The position numbers and the translations under genes were made by a program. The notes under the pieces are model-generated. The model ran no database searches. It was not told the origin of the DNA and saw only the letters and a list, made by a program, of their open reading frames with translations. Shown one piece after another: positions 31,054-41,343 of a DNA stretch of 64,000 nt. Origin of the DNA: Triatoma infestans (taxonomy: Eukaryota > Arthropoda > Insecta > Hemiptera > Reduviidae); NCBI GenBank assembly GCA_011037195.1, contig JAAEAF010004971.1, positions 1-64,000 of the forward strand. The letters are read 5' to 3'. How positions within the stretch are numbered: the first letter of the stretch is position 1; each line of letters begins with the position of its first letter.

Positions 31054-31122
31054 AACAAAGAATTCTTTTTTTCATTAAAACCTTCTCTGGCCGATTGCCA
31101 TAAAAACATCACATTATTTTAA

Positions 31123-33658
31123 TTTTACTTTTATCCAGAGCTATGGTAGGCAAGTGTTAAGTGTGCAGCTTTAACAAAGTCTAGTAATAAAAAGTGAGGC
31201 AGTTATGGGACAAAAGATTCAAACTTGGTATTTATACTAAACGTTTACTTGTCCTTTACGTAACACAGTGGTGGATATAGATGGAGAAGCAAAAAATGCA
31301 AGGACTATACTTAGCGGATAGTGCACTTGTCCTAAACCAAGCGTAGTGTATATGTGACATATATTATGATGGTAATGGGGACAATATTATTAAGATTAAA
31401 AAGGGAATTGTACGTTGTCACCTTCTCGTTGAAATGATGCCAAAAAAACAAGTGTTTGATTATTGATAAGTATGTCTCCCCAGGTTAAAATATAAAGGCA
31501 GCTAAACTGGCGAGAATATTTTACCAAAACGCAGTTCCAGATAACGAATTTTAATTGATATCTATCTTCAAGCTGGTATCCTCTGGTAATACTTAACCGA
31601 AAATATCATGTTACGAGTTTAATGCGATTTTTTATTTTTTACCCATACAATTAGAATTGCAAACTGCAGAAGGTGTCAGAAATGTTTGTGTCGGCCCCTG
31701 TGTTCAGCAATCATTTTTTCGTAATTCAACAAAATCACACTGTCAGTTGATTGATTTGGTGAACAATTCTAAATGAAAAATTAAGTTTAAACTTTTTTTT
31801 TCAAATTTTCGTTTCTAAAATTGTATTTCCGAGGAATTTTCATTTCAACATGTTGTAGATTGCAGAGTAGTTCGTCTTAACAGAATTAAGAAAGAATAAA
31901 CTAAGGAGAAAAGAAATGGAATTTAATACTTTAATATTTAATTGATACATAATATTGAAAACACATAAATTTGAAGATAGGAAGTAAATGAAAGGCTACA
32001 AAAAGGCAAGGTTGGTGTGTTATGAATATTTAATAGCCGGACCCCCCCTAGGAGGGTTATAAGGGAAAAAGCAATTCAGTGTAAAGAAATAGATTGCTGT
32101 TAAGAGAAGGGGAACACTACGCTGTCTGCTGATTGTAACTGAAGAGTCCAGTTGGTTGTTTTACCGACAATATACACACAAACACACACACACACACAAC
32201 ACATAAATTACTTCATAGTAATTACGATTACATGTAAAAATTTCTTATTTCGTGTATTTTAGTTTCAACTATTACTACCACACAAACTATCAAAAATAAA
32301 GGACTCCGTTTAACCTGTCTCTAGGATCACTAAGAACAAACGAACAGACAAACACATATACATATACAGGACACGAACACTGACAGTGATAATGCAAATG
32401 TTTTGGCCCTGTCTAACACTATTATCAAACCGTTTGCCACCATTCACTCGCTTGCTCATGCCACTTAGTGCACGAAACTTCCTAAACTCACGAATCTTCC
32501 TACTGCATTTTTGTGCTTGTTTATTTTTTTGTTTGTTTTTTTTTTATTATTAAAATGATTACTTTGAACAATTTAAGAAAGAAAATAAAAAAAAAAACTA
32601 TAGTTAATTGCACTCTGACGTGCGCCGTATCGTTGACGGATTAAATTCAAGTAATGCATTATATTTTTTTAAGAGAAGAAAGTTTCCTTTTGCCTACAAT
32701 AAAAACTTCCCCTCCCTTTTACCATCATTTTCACATCTTGACAATGAACTTACACTACAGTTGAGTTTAAAATATCCACTTGAAGTACGAGCATCATTCA
32801 GTAGATCATGAGACATTTATTAATTGGATAAAAAGCCCATGCTGATCTTGAGGGAAATGAAGATCAAGGTGGTTCCTTCTTATTTATTCCCAAAAAAGTT
32901 ATTTGAAACAATATTTTCTTTCTGCAAGTATTACAAGTATTAAAACAGGGAATGTCTGCTGCAAAATTATGATCAAGGGTCCACCGTCGTCGAAGTGGTC
33001 TTTTCTTCTTCAGACATGCATTTCTGTATGAATACTCAATTTCGAAAATTTCGCATGATCGCAAAAAAAAAAACCTTTTACCAACCAACCGCTTCCTTTC
33101 TTCAACCGTTTAGAAGTTATACAATCGTTTGGTCCATAGCTGAAGATGGGCACCCAATACAGGTTATAGGTAGAAATGAGCCTTTTATTTTAATGACAGT
33201 ATTTAATGTAAATCTATACAATTATTACGTATATGAGATAGAGCAATTGAACAACAGAAAGCAGTTGTTAATCTACATTGATGATGCAATATACTAACAG
33301 CTGAAATTGTACTCTCTACAATACTCTTGATTATATCAACAACAACAACAACAACAACAACAAAAATGAATGTTTGTTATGATTTCGTTTTTTTTTTTTT
33401 ATTTACTAAATTAGAAAAGTGATGCACCATATTTGTGTTTTCTAATTCATGGATGTTTATTTATTATTATAATATATAAGGTTTGAATAATCATGTCATG
33501 CGCATTAGAGACATGTTATGCTCTTATATATATATATAAGTGGAATCGTTCTACATTAATTCAATGCTACATTAGCATAAATAACCTGTTCTTTAAAATA
33601 TGCTCACCTTTTCAATTTGGAAAAAACGTAATACTATTTACAGTTGACCTACTTTAAA

Positions 33659-33695
<37 letters not shown>

Positions 33696-33825
33696 ATATT
33701 TATTATTATTGAACCGAAATTGAAAAAAAATTGATGTCAAACATTCATTCTCATTTTTCTTTTATTGCAAGTTTCAAAATTCTAATTGTCACTAAATGGT
33801 TAATTATTGTTCTTCTTATTATTAT
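31123..33825. other. No gene seen; microsatellites only
   Basis: AT-rich with a CA-rich tract at 32171-32197, (AAC)n at 33340-33363 and (ATT)n at 33660-33692. A block near 31285-31330 (GCAAGGACTATACTTAGCGG) resembles the LTR family L1 core but cannot be bounded. A scrap at 33030-33070 (ACTCAATTTCGAAAATTTCG) looks like family A. Confidence 0.5.
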
Positions 33826-34062
33826 TTTTAATTTAAGGCGCGTCAACAGCTATGGTCACTTGGGCCCGGAGCCTTCTCATTGCACTGCCGGCCTCCGGAC
33901 AGTGTTCTCTCGTTACAGACAACACTGTCCATCATCGAACAGTGAGCTGTAAAGGCTCCTAGAAGAAAAAATCTAAGGGTAGTACAGCTGGACTCGAACC
34001 CGGGTCCTCCGCGTGGGAGTCCAGTATGCTAACCACTTAGCCATTCCCTTCCATTTTCTTAT
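33826..34062 (-). mobile_element. tRNA-derived SINE (family S1), copy 2
   Basis: Inverted copy of 23214-23455. On the minus strand it begins GGAAGGGAATGGCTAAGTGG with A box, then B box GGGTTCGAGTCC, then TGACCATAGCTGTTGACGCG. The B box is closer to the tRNA consensus than in copy 1. Confidence 0.85.
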
Positions 34063-34224
34063 TATTTATAAAGGTATTGCAACACCTGCGGCAGTATATT
34101 ATATTGGAAGAGCATTTTTGTGAAAAGCCTAATTTCATACTTCCCCATTCAGAAACGTGGTAAAATTGGGTAAAAATGAAAAAAAAAAAAAAATTAGTAA
34201 ATAATCAATCACTAAACATTAAGC

Positions 34225-34452
34225 ATCTTTGTTGTGGTGGTTGGTTCCGCAGAGCTGGAAAGCATCAGAGACATTTTCCGTGGTAGCCTGCTTCATTTTG
34301 TGGTCATCGACCGGTTTCGGGCGTTCGCCCATCTTCAGGATGCGTTCTTCAGACAGTGTGCCAACACAGACTCGTACAGAGACTTAGTTTCACACTAACT
34401 CTTGATGACCACAAAATGAAGCAGGCTACCACGGAAAATGTCTCTGATTAAG
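34225..34452. mobile_element. HA family fold-back, copy 3
   Basis: Left part runs GTGGTTGGTTCCGCAGAGC, AGCATCAGAGACATTTTCCG, CGACCGGTTTCGGGCGTTCG, GGATGCGTTC. The right arm is shortened to GATGACCACAAAATGAAGC and CACGGAAAATGTCTCTGA, the inverse of the start. It has one intact hammerhead core on the minus strand. Confidence 0.65.
34305..34342 (-). ncRNA. Hammerhead ribozyme-like motif (HA-3), best preserved of its group
   Basis: Minus strand: stem I CAUC, CUGAAGA, one extra U, stem II GGGC with loop GAAC and GCCC (4 perfect pairs), GAAA, stem III palindrome ACCGGU, cleavage base C, stem I GAUG (4 perfect pairs). All invariant core bases are present. Confidence 0.6.
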
Positions 34453-34732
34453 CATCTTGTTGGCAGATTATGGCTGAAATCTTCTTATCGCATATCTTTT
34501 TCCTTATCCAAAATGGAACTTTCTCACGGCTGTAAAAAGTAATTTTCGTCCAGTTTCCATTGACTGCACTAATTATACAATCTAGACGGATTTCACCGTA
34601 GGATTCAGAAATTCTTTCTTTTAATTTATCTAAAGTGGTGACAGGATTTAACTGGCCCAGAATCTTTATTTTTTTTTTAGATATTCCTAGATGAAGTAAT
34701 CCAGAGGCGCAGGTGTTGGGAGCGGCCGGGCC
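34453..34732 (-). pseudogene. Possible Tc1/mariner transposase C-terminal relic
   Basis: Minus frame includes PVTTLDKLKERISESYGEI then RLDCIISAVNGNW. The pattern TTLD.LK.RI.E....I, followed by a region with NG, resembles the C-terminal end of some mariner-like transposases. No catalytic motif or TIR is seen, and part of the 119-codon frame overlaps the HB element, so the call is weak. Confidence 0.3.
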
Positions 34733-35060
34733 ACTGAATAGGATCTGGAATTTTATCCGTTGTAGCATGCATAGCCATTTTGTTCCTGACCGGTTTCGGT
34801 TTTTCATCCATGAGTCAGAGCAAATTCACCAAGTTCGTATAGAGAGTTCACTTCAACATAATATTTCTGTATATATATAAAACCACATATATACAACCAA
34901 CATACCAACAAGTGTGAGTGTAACAGAAACATTTGCTCTGACGATGGATGAAAATCCGAAAGAGGTCAGGAACCAAATGAATATGCATGCTGCGACGAAT
35001 AAAATACCAGCTGTGATCCGGCATTGCGGACCCATCCACACATCCAGCACTGAATAGGAC
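34733..35060. mobile_element. Fold-back element HB-1 with hammerhead-like motifs
   Basis: Left arm (34733-34830) is the inverse of the right arm (about 34925-35045). They share GGTCAGGAAC, CATGCATGCT-like text, TTTGCTCTGA and CACCAAGTTCGTATAGAG. The centre has TGTATATATATA and ACCAACATACCAACAAGTG. Right end reads CGGCATTGCGGACCCA, also found at the HB copy ending near 55275. Confidence 0.6.
34931..34975 (+). ncRNA. Hammerhead-like motif (HB-1 right arm)
   Basis: CUGACGA (34938-34944), extra U, stem II GGAU with loop GAAA and AUCC (4 perfect pairs), GAAA, then GAGGUC where HB-2 has CCGGUC, so stem III is damaged. Stem I is weak (two plus two pairs around a mismatch). Confidence 0.4.
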
Positions 35061-35272
35061 TGTGCATGCAAATTCGGTAAATGCGATCTAGATAACGAAC
35101 GTGTCACTATCCTTGCATTATAAGCTAGATTTCCATTGCTTTTTCAAGCCAATCTGGTAGGAATTTATTAAAAAATGAAGATGCCTGTGACCGCGTTCAG
35201 TGTTTCATTGTAAAAAATATGGATCTACAAGTTGATCCCCTATATTATGTCGCACCACACTTTTATCGAAAT

Positions 35273-35650
35273 TAAATGTCCGATTCCGAGTCCAATATTC
35301 GTATATCTGGATTTACATCTGTCCATAATCCTGAAATTCTATTTATGTATTCAATAATCCATTATTCAAAACGTCAATTGAACATTCATCATGCCATAAA
35401 ATATGATTTTCCCTTATTTGATTGCAAACTCAAAAACACTGACGAAAAATACATAGTAACCAATGACAGAGAATTTCTCTCTACATTCAGAAAACTAAAT
35501 ATCCAACGCATTTTTTCTCGTTCAATAACCATTTTTCATGAAAAAAAAAAAAAAATCTTCTTTAAGAATTCGTTAGAAAAAAAAAATAATATGGTCCAAT
35601 TTGAAATTAGAAAATTGGTTTTGAAATCTCTTATTTCTGCAGCTTAAACA
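35273..35650 (+). other. Open reading frame of 123 codons, unknown
   Basis: ATG at 35276. It begins MSDSESNIRISGFTSVHNPE and includes IHYSKRQLNIHHAIKYDFPL and NDREFLSTFRKLNIQRI, with an A-rich (KKKK) stretch near 35540-35590. The first 80 residues look protein-like in composition, the rest less so. I recognise no domain. It may be a relic of the Penelope relatives beside it or chance. Confidence 0.25.
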
Positions 35651-35839
35651 AAAATAATATCTGATCACATATTTAGAATTCTTGAAAAATTAAGTACGAT
35701 ATCATTTGGAATTTCTTCGTTTCTATGTAGCGTGCTTTCCAAGAGAAGTGGATCATGTATGTTAATATAGTCACTTTGTATATTATGTGAATCATGTATG
35801 TATGTTTATTTATTGTATATATATATATATATATAAATA

Positions 35840-35890
35840 AAAAAAAGTATGACAAAGTTTGTGAGTGTTTCACATCAGATTTTTTTCACT
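35840..35890 (+). repeat. Family A hairpin-end fragment
   Basis: GTTTGTGAGTGTTTCACATC followed by AGATTTTTTT: only the terminal hairpin and T-run of family A. Confidence 0.55.
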
Positions 35891-36139
35891 TTCGAGAAAC
35901 TATTAATTTACTCAGAAGATATATTCCCATATATAGTAAACTTAATGACAATTTTTATGAAATTTACTTAACTATTATAATAAAGAATGCAATAAGAATT
36001 GTCGAATTTTTGGAATGAAATTTTCACATATCAACTCATCTAACAGTTGAGCAATTTACAACAAGAGATTCACAATAATTCTTTTAGTTAACAGTGATTT
36101 GTTTTGTAACCAATTCACTCTGTAACCAATAAATATAAA

Positions 36140-36235
36140 TCTAGCAGTTTATACGCAGGTCTCAAAACTGAGAATCTCCAAATTACAAGCCCTTGTTCAC
36201 AAGCTTTCCAACTACCAACGCCTCCGCCAAGTTTA
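36140..36235 (-). mobile_element. SINE S2 fragment, diverged
   Basis: On the minus strand GAGGCGTTGGTAGTTGG, GGGCTTGTAATTTGGAG and TTCTCAGTTTTGAGACC follow the order of the S2 head at 1300-1392 (GAGGCGGGTG, GACTTGTAAGTGG, TTCTCAGTTCGAATCCC). Boxes are mutated. Confidence 0.45.
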
Positions 36236-36553
36236 TCAAGAGAAGTTAAAACATAAAACTAGAAATAAATAAATAAATAAAACTGGCATTTATCACTCAT
36301 TATGACTTTTCTTATTGCACTTAATAGAAATGAAAATCTCCCCACGTTTAGTTCTCTAACTTAATTATAACGGTGGTGGCGTACAGGCGTTTCTTCAACA
36401 GCAGCAAGTAGTGAATGAGATTATTCACTAAGTCTAGCAGTCAGTGTCTCACTATCAACAAAACTGGCAATCTAACGTCACCGATTTTCTCCCAGAAACC
36501 ACTAAAATAATTTTTTTCTGAATTTAAATGTTTCAAATAGAGTAGATTTGTTT

Positions 36554-36558
<5 letters not shown>

Positions 36559-36612
<54 letters not shown>
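36559..36612. repeat. (AAT)n microsatellite, mariner target
   Basis: About 17 AAT units. The TA at its right edge (36612-36613) is the duplicated target of the mariner that follows. Confidence 0.95.
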
Positions 36613-36613
<1 letters not shown>

Positions 36614-36614
<1 letters not shown>

Positions 36615-37817
36615 GAGGGTCATTCAATAAGTAACGAGACAAATCGCTGTAGTTCAAAAACTGTTTGTTTAATCAATACAATAGTTTCAGTGCGTCAACT
36701 TGGCATCCTTGTACTTAGTTTCTCATCAGCTGTTCCAGACTATTTGGTAAGCATAAACTTAAATGTATTCAGTTAACAATAGCGAGTCCGCCCGGAGCAT
36801 TGTACCTCGGAAGAACAACGCTCAGTTGATTAGATTTTTAGTTGCAGAGGGTATCAATGTTAATGAAACCACGAAAGAATGTTGAAAGTGTACGGGAATA
36901 ATTGTTTGAACAGTTTGAACGTTTACAAATGGGTGAACAGTTTGAAAGTGGCCGTGTAAGTGTCCGTGACGTTGCAACTTCCTCCCTCAAATCTCGCATT
37001 CGGGACAACAGGCGTATTACTGTTGAACTGATAGCTGAAGAAATGCACGCGAGTTTTGAAACTGTCCATAACATTGTTCAGAATAACTGCAGTACAAGAA
37101 AACTTGTACGAGATGGGTTCCGAGACAACTTACGGACACCCACAAAGAAACCGGGTTTCAAATCAGTCAACAGTTGAAAGAGCCATTCTAAGCCGGAATC
37201 TAAGCGTCAAAACCGAGGAAGCATACGGGTTCTCCCACTCGAAAGAAATTCAAGACCCAGCCGCTTGCAGGTAAAGTCATGCTTACAGTATTCTTGAATT
37301 CGCCTATTTATTGTGACTATCTCGAAGATCGACGAACCATCAACAGCCAGTAATATTGAGTGATATGCTTATAAACAAAGTAAGGCCTCCATTCGAACGA
37401 AACGTCGTGGACTCTTGACTAAAAGCGTGATTTTGCTTCACAACAAGTGCGCCCACACACGGCACATTTAACTCAAGAACCACTTCAAAAAGTGGGGTGG
37501 GAAATCCTTCCACGCCCCCCCTACAGTCCCAATCTCGCCCCAACGGACTCTTCCATTTGTTTGGACCCCTTGAAGAGGCTCTACGCGGGAAACATTTTCA
37601 ATCCAATGAAGAAGTTAAAAATCAGGTGAAAAGTGGCTTCGTGATCAACCCAAAGAATTTTATGCCAGAGGCATACATACACAATTAGAAGAACGATAGG
37701 ACAAGTGTATAAATGTTGCTGGGTACTATATTGAAAAGTAGCCAAAGTTTTGTATTGATTAAATAAATTGTTTTTGAGCTACAGCGATTTGTTTCGTTAC
37801 TTACTAAATGACCCTCG
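36614..37817 (+). mobile_element. Second mariner-type transposon, 1204 bp, long TIRs
   Basis: Inverted ends of about 39 bp begin CGAGGGTCATTCAATAAGTA on the left. The right end, read inverted, is CGAGGGTCATTTAGTAAGTA. Both continue through CAAATCGCTGTAG. They are flanked by TA (36612-36613 and 37818-37819). Different family from the mariner at 9763: only the first seven end bases agree. Carries a plus-strand transposase gene with many lesions and an internal deletion. Confidence 0.9.
36763..37690 (+). pseudogene. mariner transposase, decayed
   Basis: Plus frames: NAQLIRFLVAEGINVNETTK near 36820, then RVSVRDVATSSLKSRIRDNR and RITVELIAEEMHASFETVHN (second HTH, about 36955-37080). The catalytic first Asp region is lost in a deletion between about 37270 and 37420. 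MRPHTAHLTQEPLQKVGWEI and PPYSPNLAPTDSS follow (37447-37560), with a frameshift to FHLFGPLEEALRGKHFQS. The spacing from the first lost Asn/Asp position before RPHT to the Asp of APTD fits DD34D. The conserved Asp-Asn before RPHT is mutated (NKCAPT in the local frame). Dead. Confidence 0.85.
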
Positions 37818-37835
37818 TATTATGGATATTCTTGC

Positions 37836-38010
37836 TTAAAATCTGGCGGGAGATTCAATGGATGGTGGCGCTGTGGTAGAATGGAGAAGAAATATTTCAT
37901 CGGAGTCTTACAGACTTGATGAAAAACAATAATACGTACAAATTAATAGTGTATGGCCTTACATAGTTTATTAAAAAAGTCTTAGATGTTAATTACCTTA
38001 TTTATACATG
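37836..38010 (+). repeat. Repeat R3, copy 1 (inverted copy at 43572-43760)
   Basis: TTGCTTAAAATCTGGCGGGA, GATTCAATGGATGGTGGCGC, TTACAGACTTGATGAAAAAC, AATTAATAGTGTATGGCC and GTCTTAGATGTTAATTA occur in the same order, inverted, at 43572-43760. Non-coding. Ends not defined. Confidence 0.7.
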
Positions 38011-38559
38011 ATTTTATATTATTTCATGAATAAATTTAATACTCTTGATATATTCTTGATTTTCTAGGCACCTATATTCGTTTTAATTGTATTTGTTTTA
38101 AATTTTTAATAAATTAATTTCTTATATCAATTAGTTTATTATTTTAAAAATAATTTTGCCTTATAAAATTAACATTACAAAATGGAGCCCGAAAAAGCCA
38201 TATTTTTTCATACTGAAGTATCCCTCCAGGATGACTATTTATTAACTACATGTACCATCGGAGATATTACATGTAATAGAAGATTATATATTAAGTTTAA
38301 GGTATAAATTTGAACATTATTGGGATTCGTGTGAAATATAAAAATATGAAAGCAAAGAAAAATAATAATATGAAATAAAATCAATAAAATGAAACAACAA
38401 TATGAAAATGTAAACTTATAAACCAAAAAGAAGTGAAGAAATGTCCTAAGTGTTAATTAAACCAAAAGGAAACGAAGACATGTCCTAAGTATTATAAGTC
38501 AGTGTAATCGATGGCCTTAGCGAATGAGCGGAATTGGAGGAAATATATCGAGAGATCCT

Positions 38560-39775
38560 TTTTAGTAGGCGGCCAAAGTCCTCCTGAAGTCAATATATGT
38601 TTAATTAATTTGAATTAAACTTTGTGTGTCAAGTAATTTACAGCCAAAGATTAAGTGATCGTAAGTTTGTATAGTTTGATTATCACACTTGCATGTATTG
38701 TTGTCCGTTAGTTTGACTCTGTATAGGTACTGTTTAGAGGCACCGTGTCCAGTAAGTACTTGTGTTAGTTTGTTCGTAATTCTTTATATACTAAGTCTGT
38801 CCTCTAATTTTGATATATATTCATATAGATGACGTTGTAATGACATAGTAATGTCAAAGCAATGTCAAAGCCTTCACAAAATATAACAAAAGGAAAGAAT
38901 AATTTATAACTAGTAGCCCCACAGCCGGCCGCTGCCTTTTCAATACAAAGGTATCAAAGACAAGCACCGATAAAGCCCTGTCTATTAAACAGAAGTCACC
39001 TGGTCTTTGAAAGTCGCCGATGGGCAACCAAATCTGGCCACTGACCTGAATCACTGGTCGCCGACCTAACCAAGGTCGCACGCTACTAGAGATGTCTTAG
39101 TGTGAGAACTTACTTACACACTTGACAGTGTGTGAGTAAGACTAATATAAACTTCGCCCCACTGGAAGAGGGGATCATTATATCATTCATCATTATACGA
39201 GTAGCCACTTCATTATATCAGTATCATTTTACAGCAGCAGTTATACTTGAGTTCCGAGCGCGCCCCTATACAAGGTTTATCTTATAATTATTTTCATTTT
39301 AGTTTATTTATTATAATCATTTTAAATTATTTGTTATTTAACTCTTAAAATTATTTATTTACTTTTATCAAATCATATTAATTGTAATTACTATTAGGCT
39401 CATTCAAATTATTGTTAAAATATATTCTATTTTTATAAATTCTGTGTTAGTAATTCAAGCAATAACTCTCTAAACTAACTTCCGCCTAATGAATCCTTCT
39501 TCAAGACATCTAACTTCATACCTCAGGAATCACGACAATTGATTCCACTACAACGCCCTGTCATCGAAGTGGTCCACAGTGTTCTCGTGCCCTCTTCCGC
39601 AAAATCTGTTTTACTACTGAGTGCGGCGCTTTGTTGTAGATTATCTGTAGCGACTCATCTTGGGCAGCCTCTTTCGCAGCAACATCCGAGTGTACATTGT
39701 CCTCAATACCTCAATGTGATTTTATCCATTTCAAGTAGACTGTTTACTTAAGAGTTTTGCAGTCAATAAGGTCTG
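38560..39775 (-). pseudogene. RNase H LINE split by a solo LTR
   Basis: Right part (39553-39775, minus): LKWIKSH, then GIEDNVHSDVAAKEAAQDES and YNKAPHSVVKQILRKRARE, the last RNase H motif (W..SH.GI..N..AD..AK, with HSD for the final AD). Left part (38560-38835, minus): RHLYEYISKLEDRLSI, NKLTQVLTGHGASKQYLYRV, KLTDNNTCKCDNQTIQTYDH and LIFGCKLL, the C-terminal knuckle (C.C....T..H.....C). When the LTR at 38836-39552 and one copy of its 4-bp target are removed, the two parts join with only small frame changes. Several stops elsewhere. Confidence 0.78.
38836..39552 (+). mobile_element. Solo LTR (family L2), inside a LINE
   Basis: Starts TGTAATGACATAGTAATG, ends GATTCCACTACA. Related to 27130-27919 over most of its length. 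Flanks ACGT (38832-38835) and ACGC (39553-39556) are probably a 4-bp TSD with one later change. Contains GCACGCTACTAGAGATGTC and an extra CACACTTGACAGTGTGTGAG palindrome absent from the other copy. Confidence 0.7.
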
Positions 39776-41303
39776 GCCTAATTCCTTCAATTAGTTCGTC
39801 ACACATTTTATTAGAACTTATTATTGTAGATTATAACATTAATTAATAAAAATAATCTTAAAAAAAAACTGAACATTTTTGTATATATATATAAACTTTT
39901 CTATTTATAACAATTTTTATTTTGTAATTGATTTTAATTGATAATAACATTAATACAATCGATAAAGAACAAATTATTTTGCAAACAATCAATTGTGTTC
40001 ATATTACTTTTTTATATTAGTAGTTTATTAAATTTATTATTATAAACTTAAATTTTAAGAAATGGTATAATTATTTTTAGTGTGTCAATTTTTGGCATTT
40101 TGTTTTAATAATTAAATCAAAGAGTTTTCTCGATCTTGAATCACCAGCTGGGAAATGATGATTGCCCTGGTAGTTCGATTTTGCAAGCTATCGCTAATAT
40201 CGGATTAAGAATGAATGATCATTTTAAATTGAAGGGATCGGTTAACAATCGATTGCCATATTTAGATCCAGTAACTAGCCAACACTCTGCGACGATAAAA
40301 GAAATTACAAGGTTGATATTGTGATGTTTTACCTTATTATCTTCCTATACATGACCCAAAAAACCCTTATCCCAAAACTTCATCCATCAACAACATACTC
40401 TACCATTTTTTTCAACCTTGCACACAACATGTACAACTTCTCAACCTCCGCACTAATTATGCCGCATCCAATAAACTATTCCCAAAATAATTATCTCTAT
40501 TATTTTAGAAACACAATCCAGAATAGATCTTTAAAATTTTTACAAAATTTAACAAACGCTTATAAATATTCTGTAAAAAAAATATACCTTTAAAAATTTT
40601 TTTTACTGAACATCTTCAGGAGGAAGAGCGTTTAATTGGTTTAAAATTAGAGAAAAGAATGTAAGATATTTCGATGATTTTTATAATAGCTTTAAATTTT
40701 GTCTTATAAAATTAAAATTACAATATGTATATTGTAATGTTGGTATTATAAATACAATATTCATTTTTTTTTTAATATTTAAGAACATCAATTTCTTAAC
40801 AATTTAAATCAATTAAATCATTAAAATGAAATATAAGAAAATCAAGTTTGGGAAGATATCGTCATGAGACAAAATGATCTTTCAAAATATATCAGAATAT
40901 TAATTTGATATTTCTGTGTGGGGGAAGGGGGAATAAATACCTCCATCTAGTAGTATCTGCTTGACGTAAGAGGCGACTAAAAGAAAAAACCGCCGATGTC
41001 CATGTGCTCGATGTCTCCTTTATCCTTCTTACCATAATTTCCTTTCCTTTTTGTTTCTCTCCCTCCCTGTCTATCCCCCTAGCACCCTTTTTTGTTATCT
41101 TACAATGGTCAGACAGGATTCATTCAAGCCGTGGTGAAGGCAATCTGTCAAAGGGAAGAAACCTCGTGGAAAATTTCCTGGAACTCCAGGTTGGGGGTTG
41201 CCGCTTTGGGCCAGTTCCCCGTTCGACACAAATACCTCATTAGCAATGAAACTTAACGTCAAACTTTGGCTGTTAAACAAAAAAGGAAAGCTTAGCATTG
41301 AGG

Positions 41304-41305
<2 letters not shown>
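39776..41305. other. Two short open frames of unknown origin; otherwise no gene
   Basis: 40136-40324 reads MNHQLGNDDCPGSSILQAIA, then NIGLRMNDHFKLKGSVNNRL and PYLDPVTSQHSATIKEITRL; composition is protein-like but I know no family. 40321-40593 is low-complexity. At 40970 CTTGACGTAAGAGGCGACTA and at 41180 GGAACTCCAGGTTGGGGG are reminiscent of 5' leader sequences of some insect LINEs, with no ORF behind them. Confidence 0.3.

Positions 41306-41341
<36 letters not shown>
41306..41341. repeat. Poly-A tract (about 36 nt)
   Basis: A long A-run between the sequence at 40940-41305 and the LINE that starts at 41342. It may be the 3' tail of a retroelement inserted upstream. Confidence 0.9.

Positions 41342-41343
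<2 letters not shown>

Larger units (their letters stand above)
30530..31122. mobile_element. Fold-back Penelope relative HC-1 with two opposed hammerhead motifs
   Basis: Arms of roughly 180-200 bp (about 30540-30735 and 30925-31115) are inverted copies sharing GAATTCTTTGTT/AACAAAGAATTC-type text, CTACGTTTC/GAAACGTAG, CCATTG.TGCCCTTCTTC and TTTATAACAAATAA. Each arm bears one hammerhead-like core, pointing toward the outer ends. The centre is AT-rich without coding sequence. The outer parts (CTTCTCTGGCCGATTGCC) resemble the extension beyond the inverted end of the Penelope-like element at 46566-48003. Confidence 0.65.

Noticed and set aside
36441..36623. 60-codon poly-Leu frame
   Set aside because: Read-through of the (AAT)n microsatellite.
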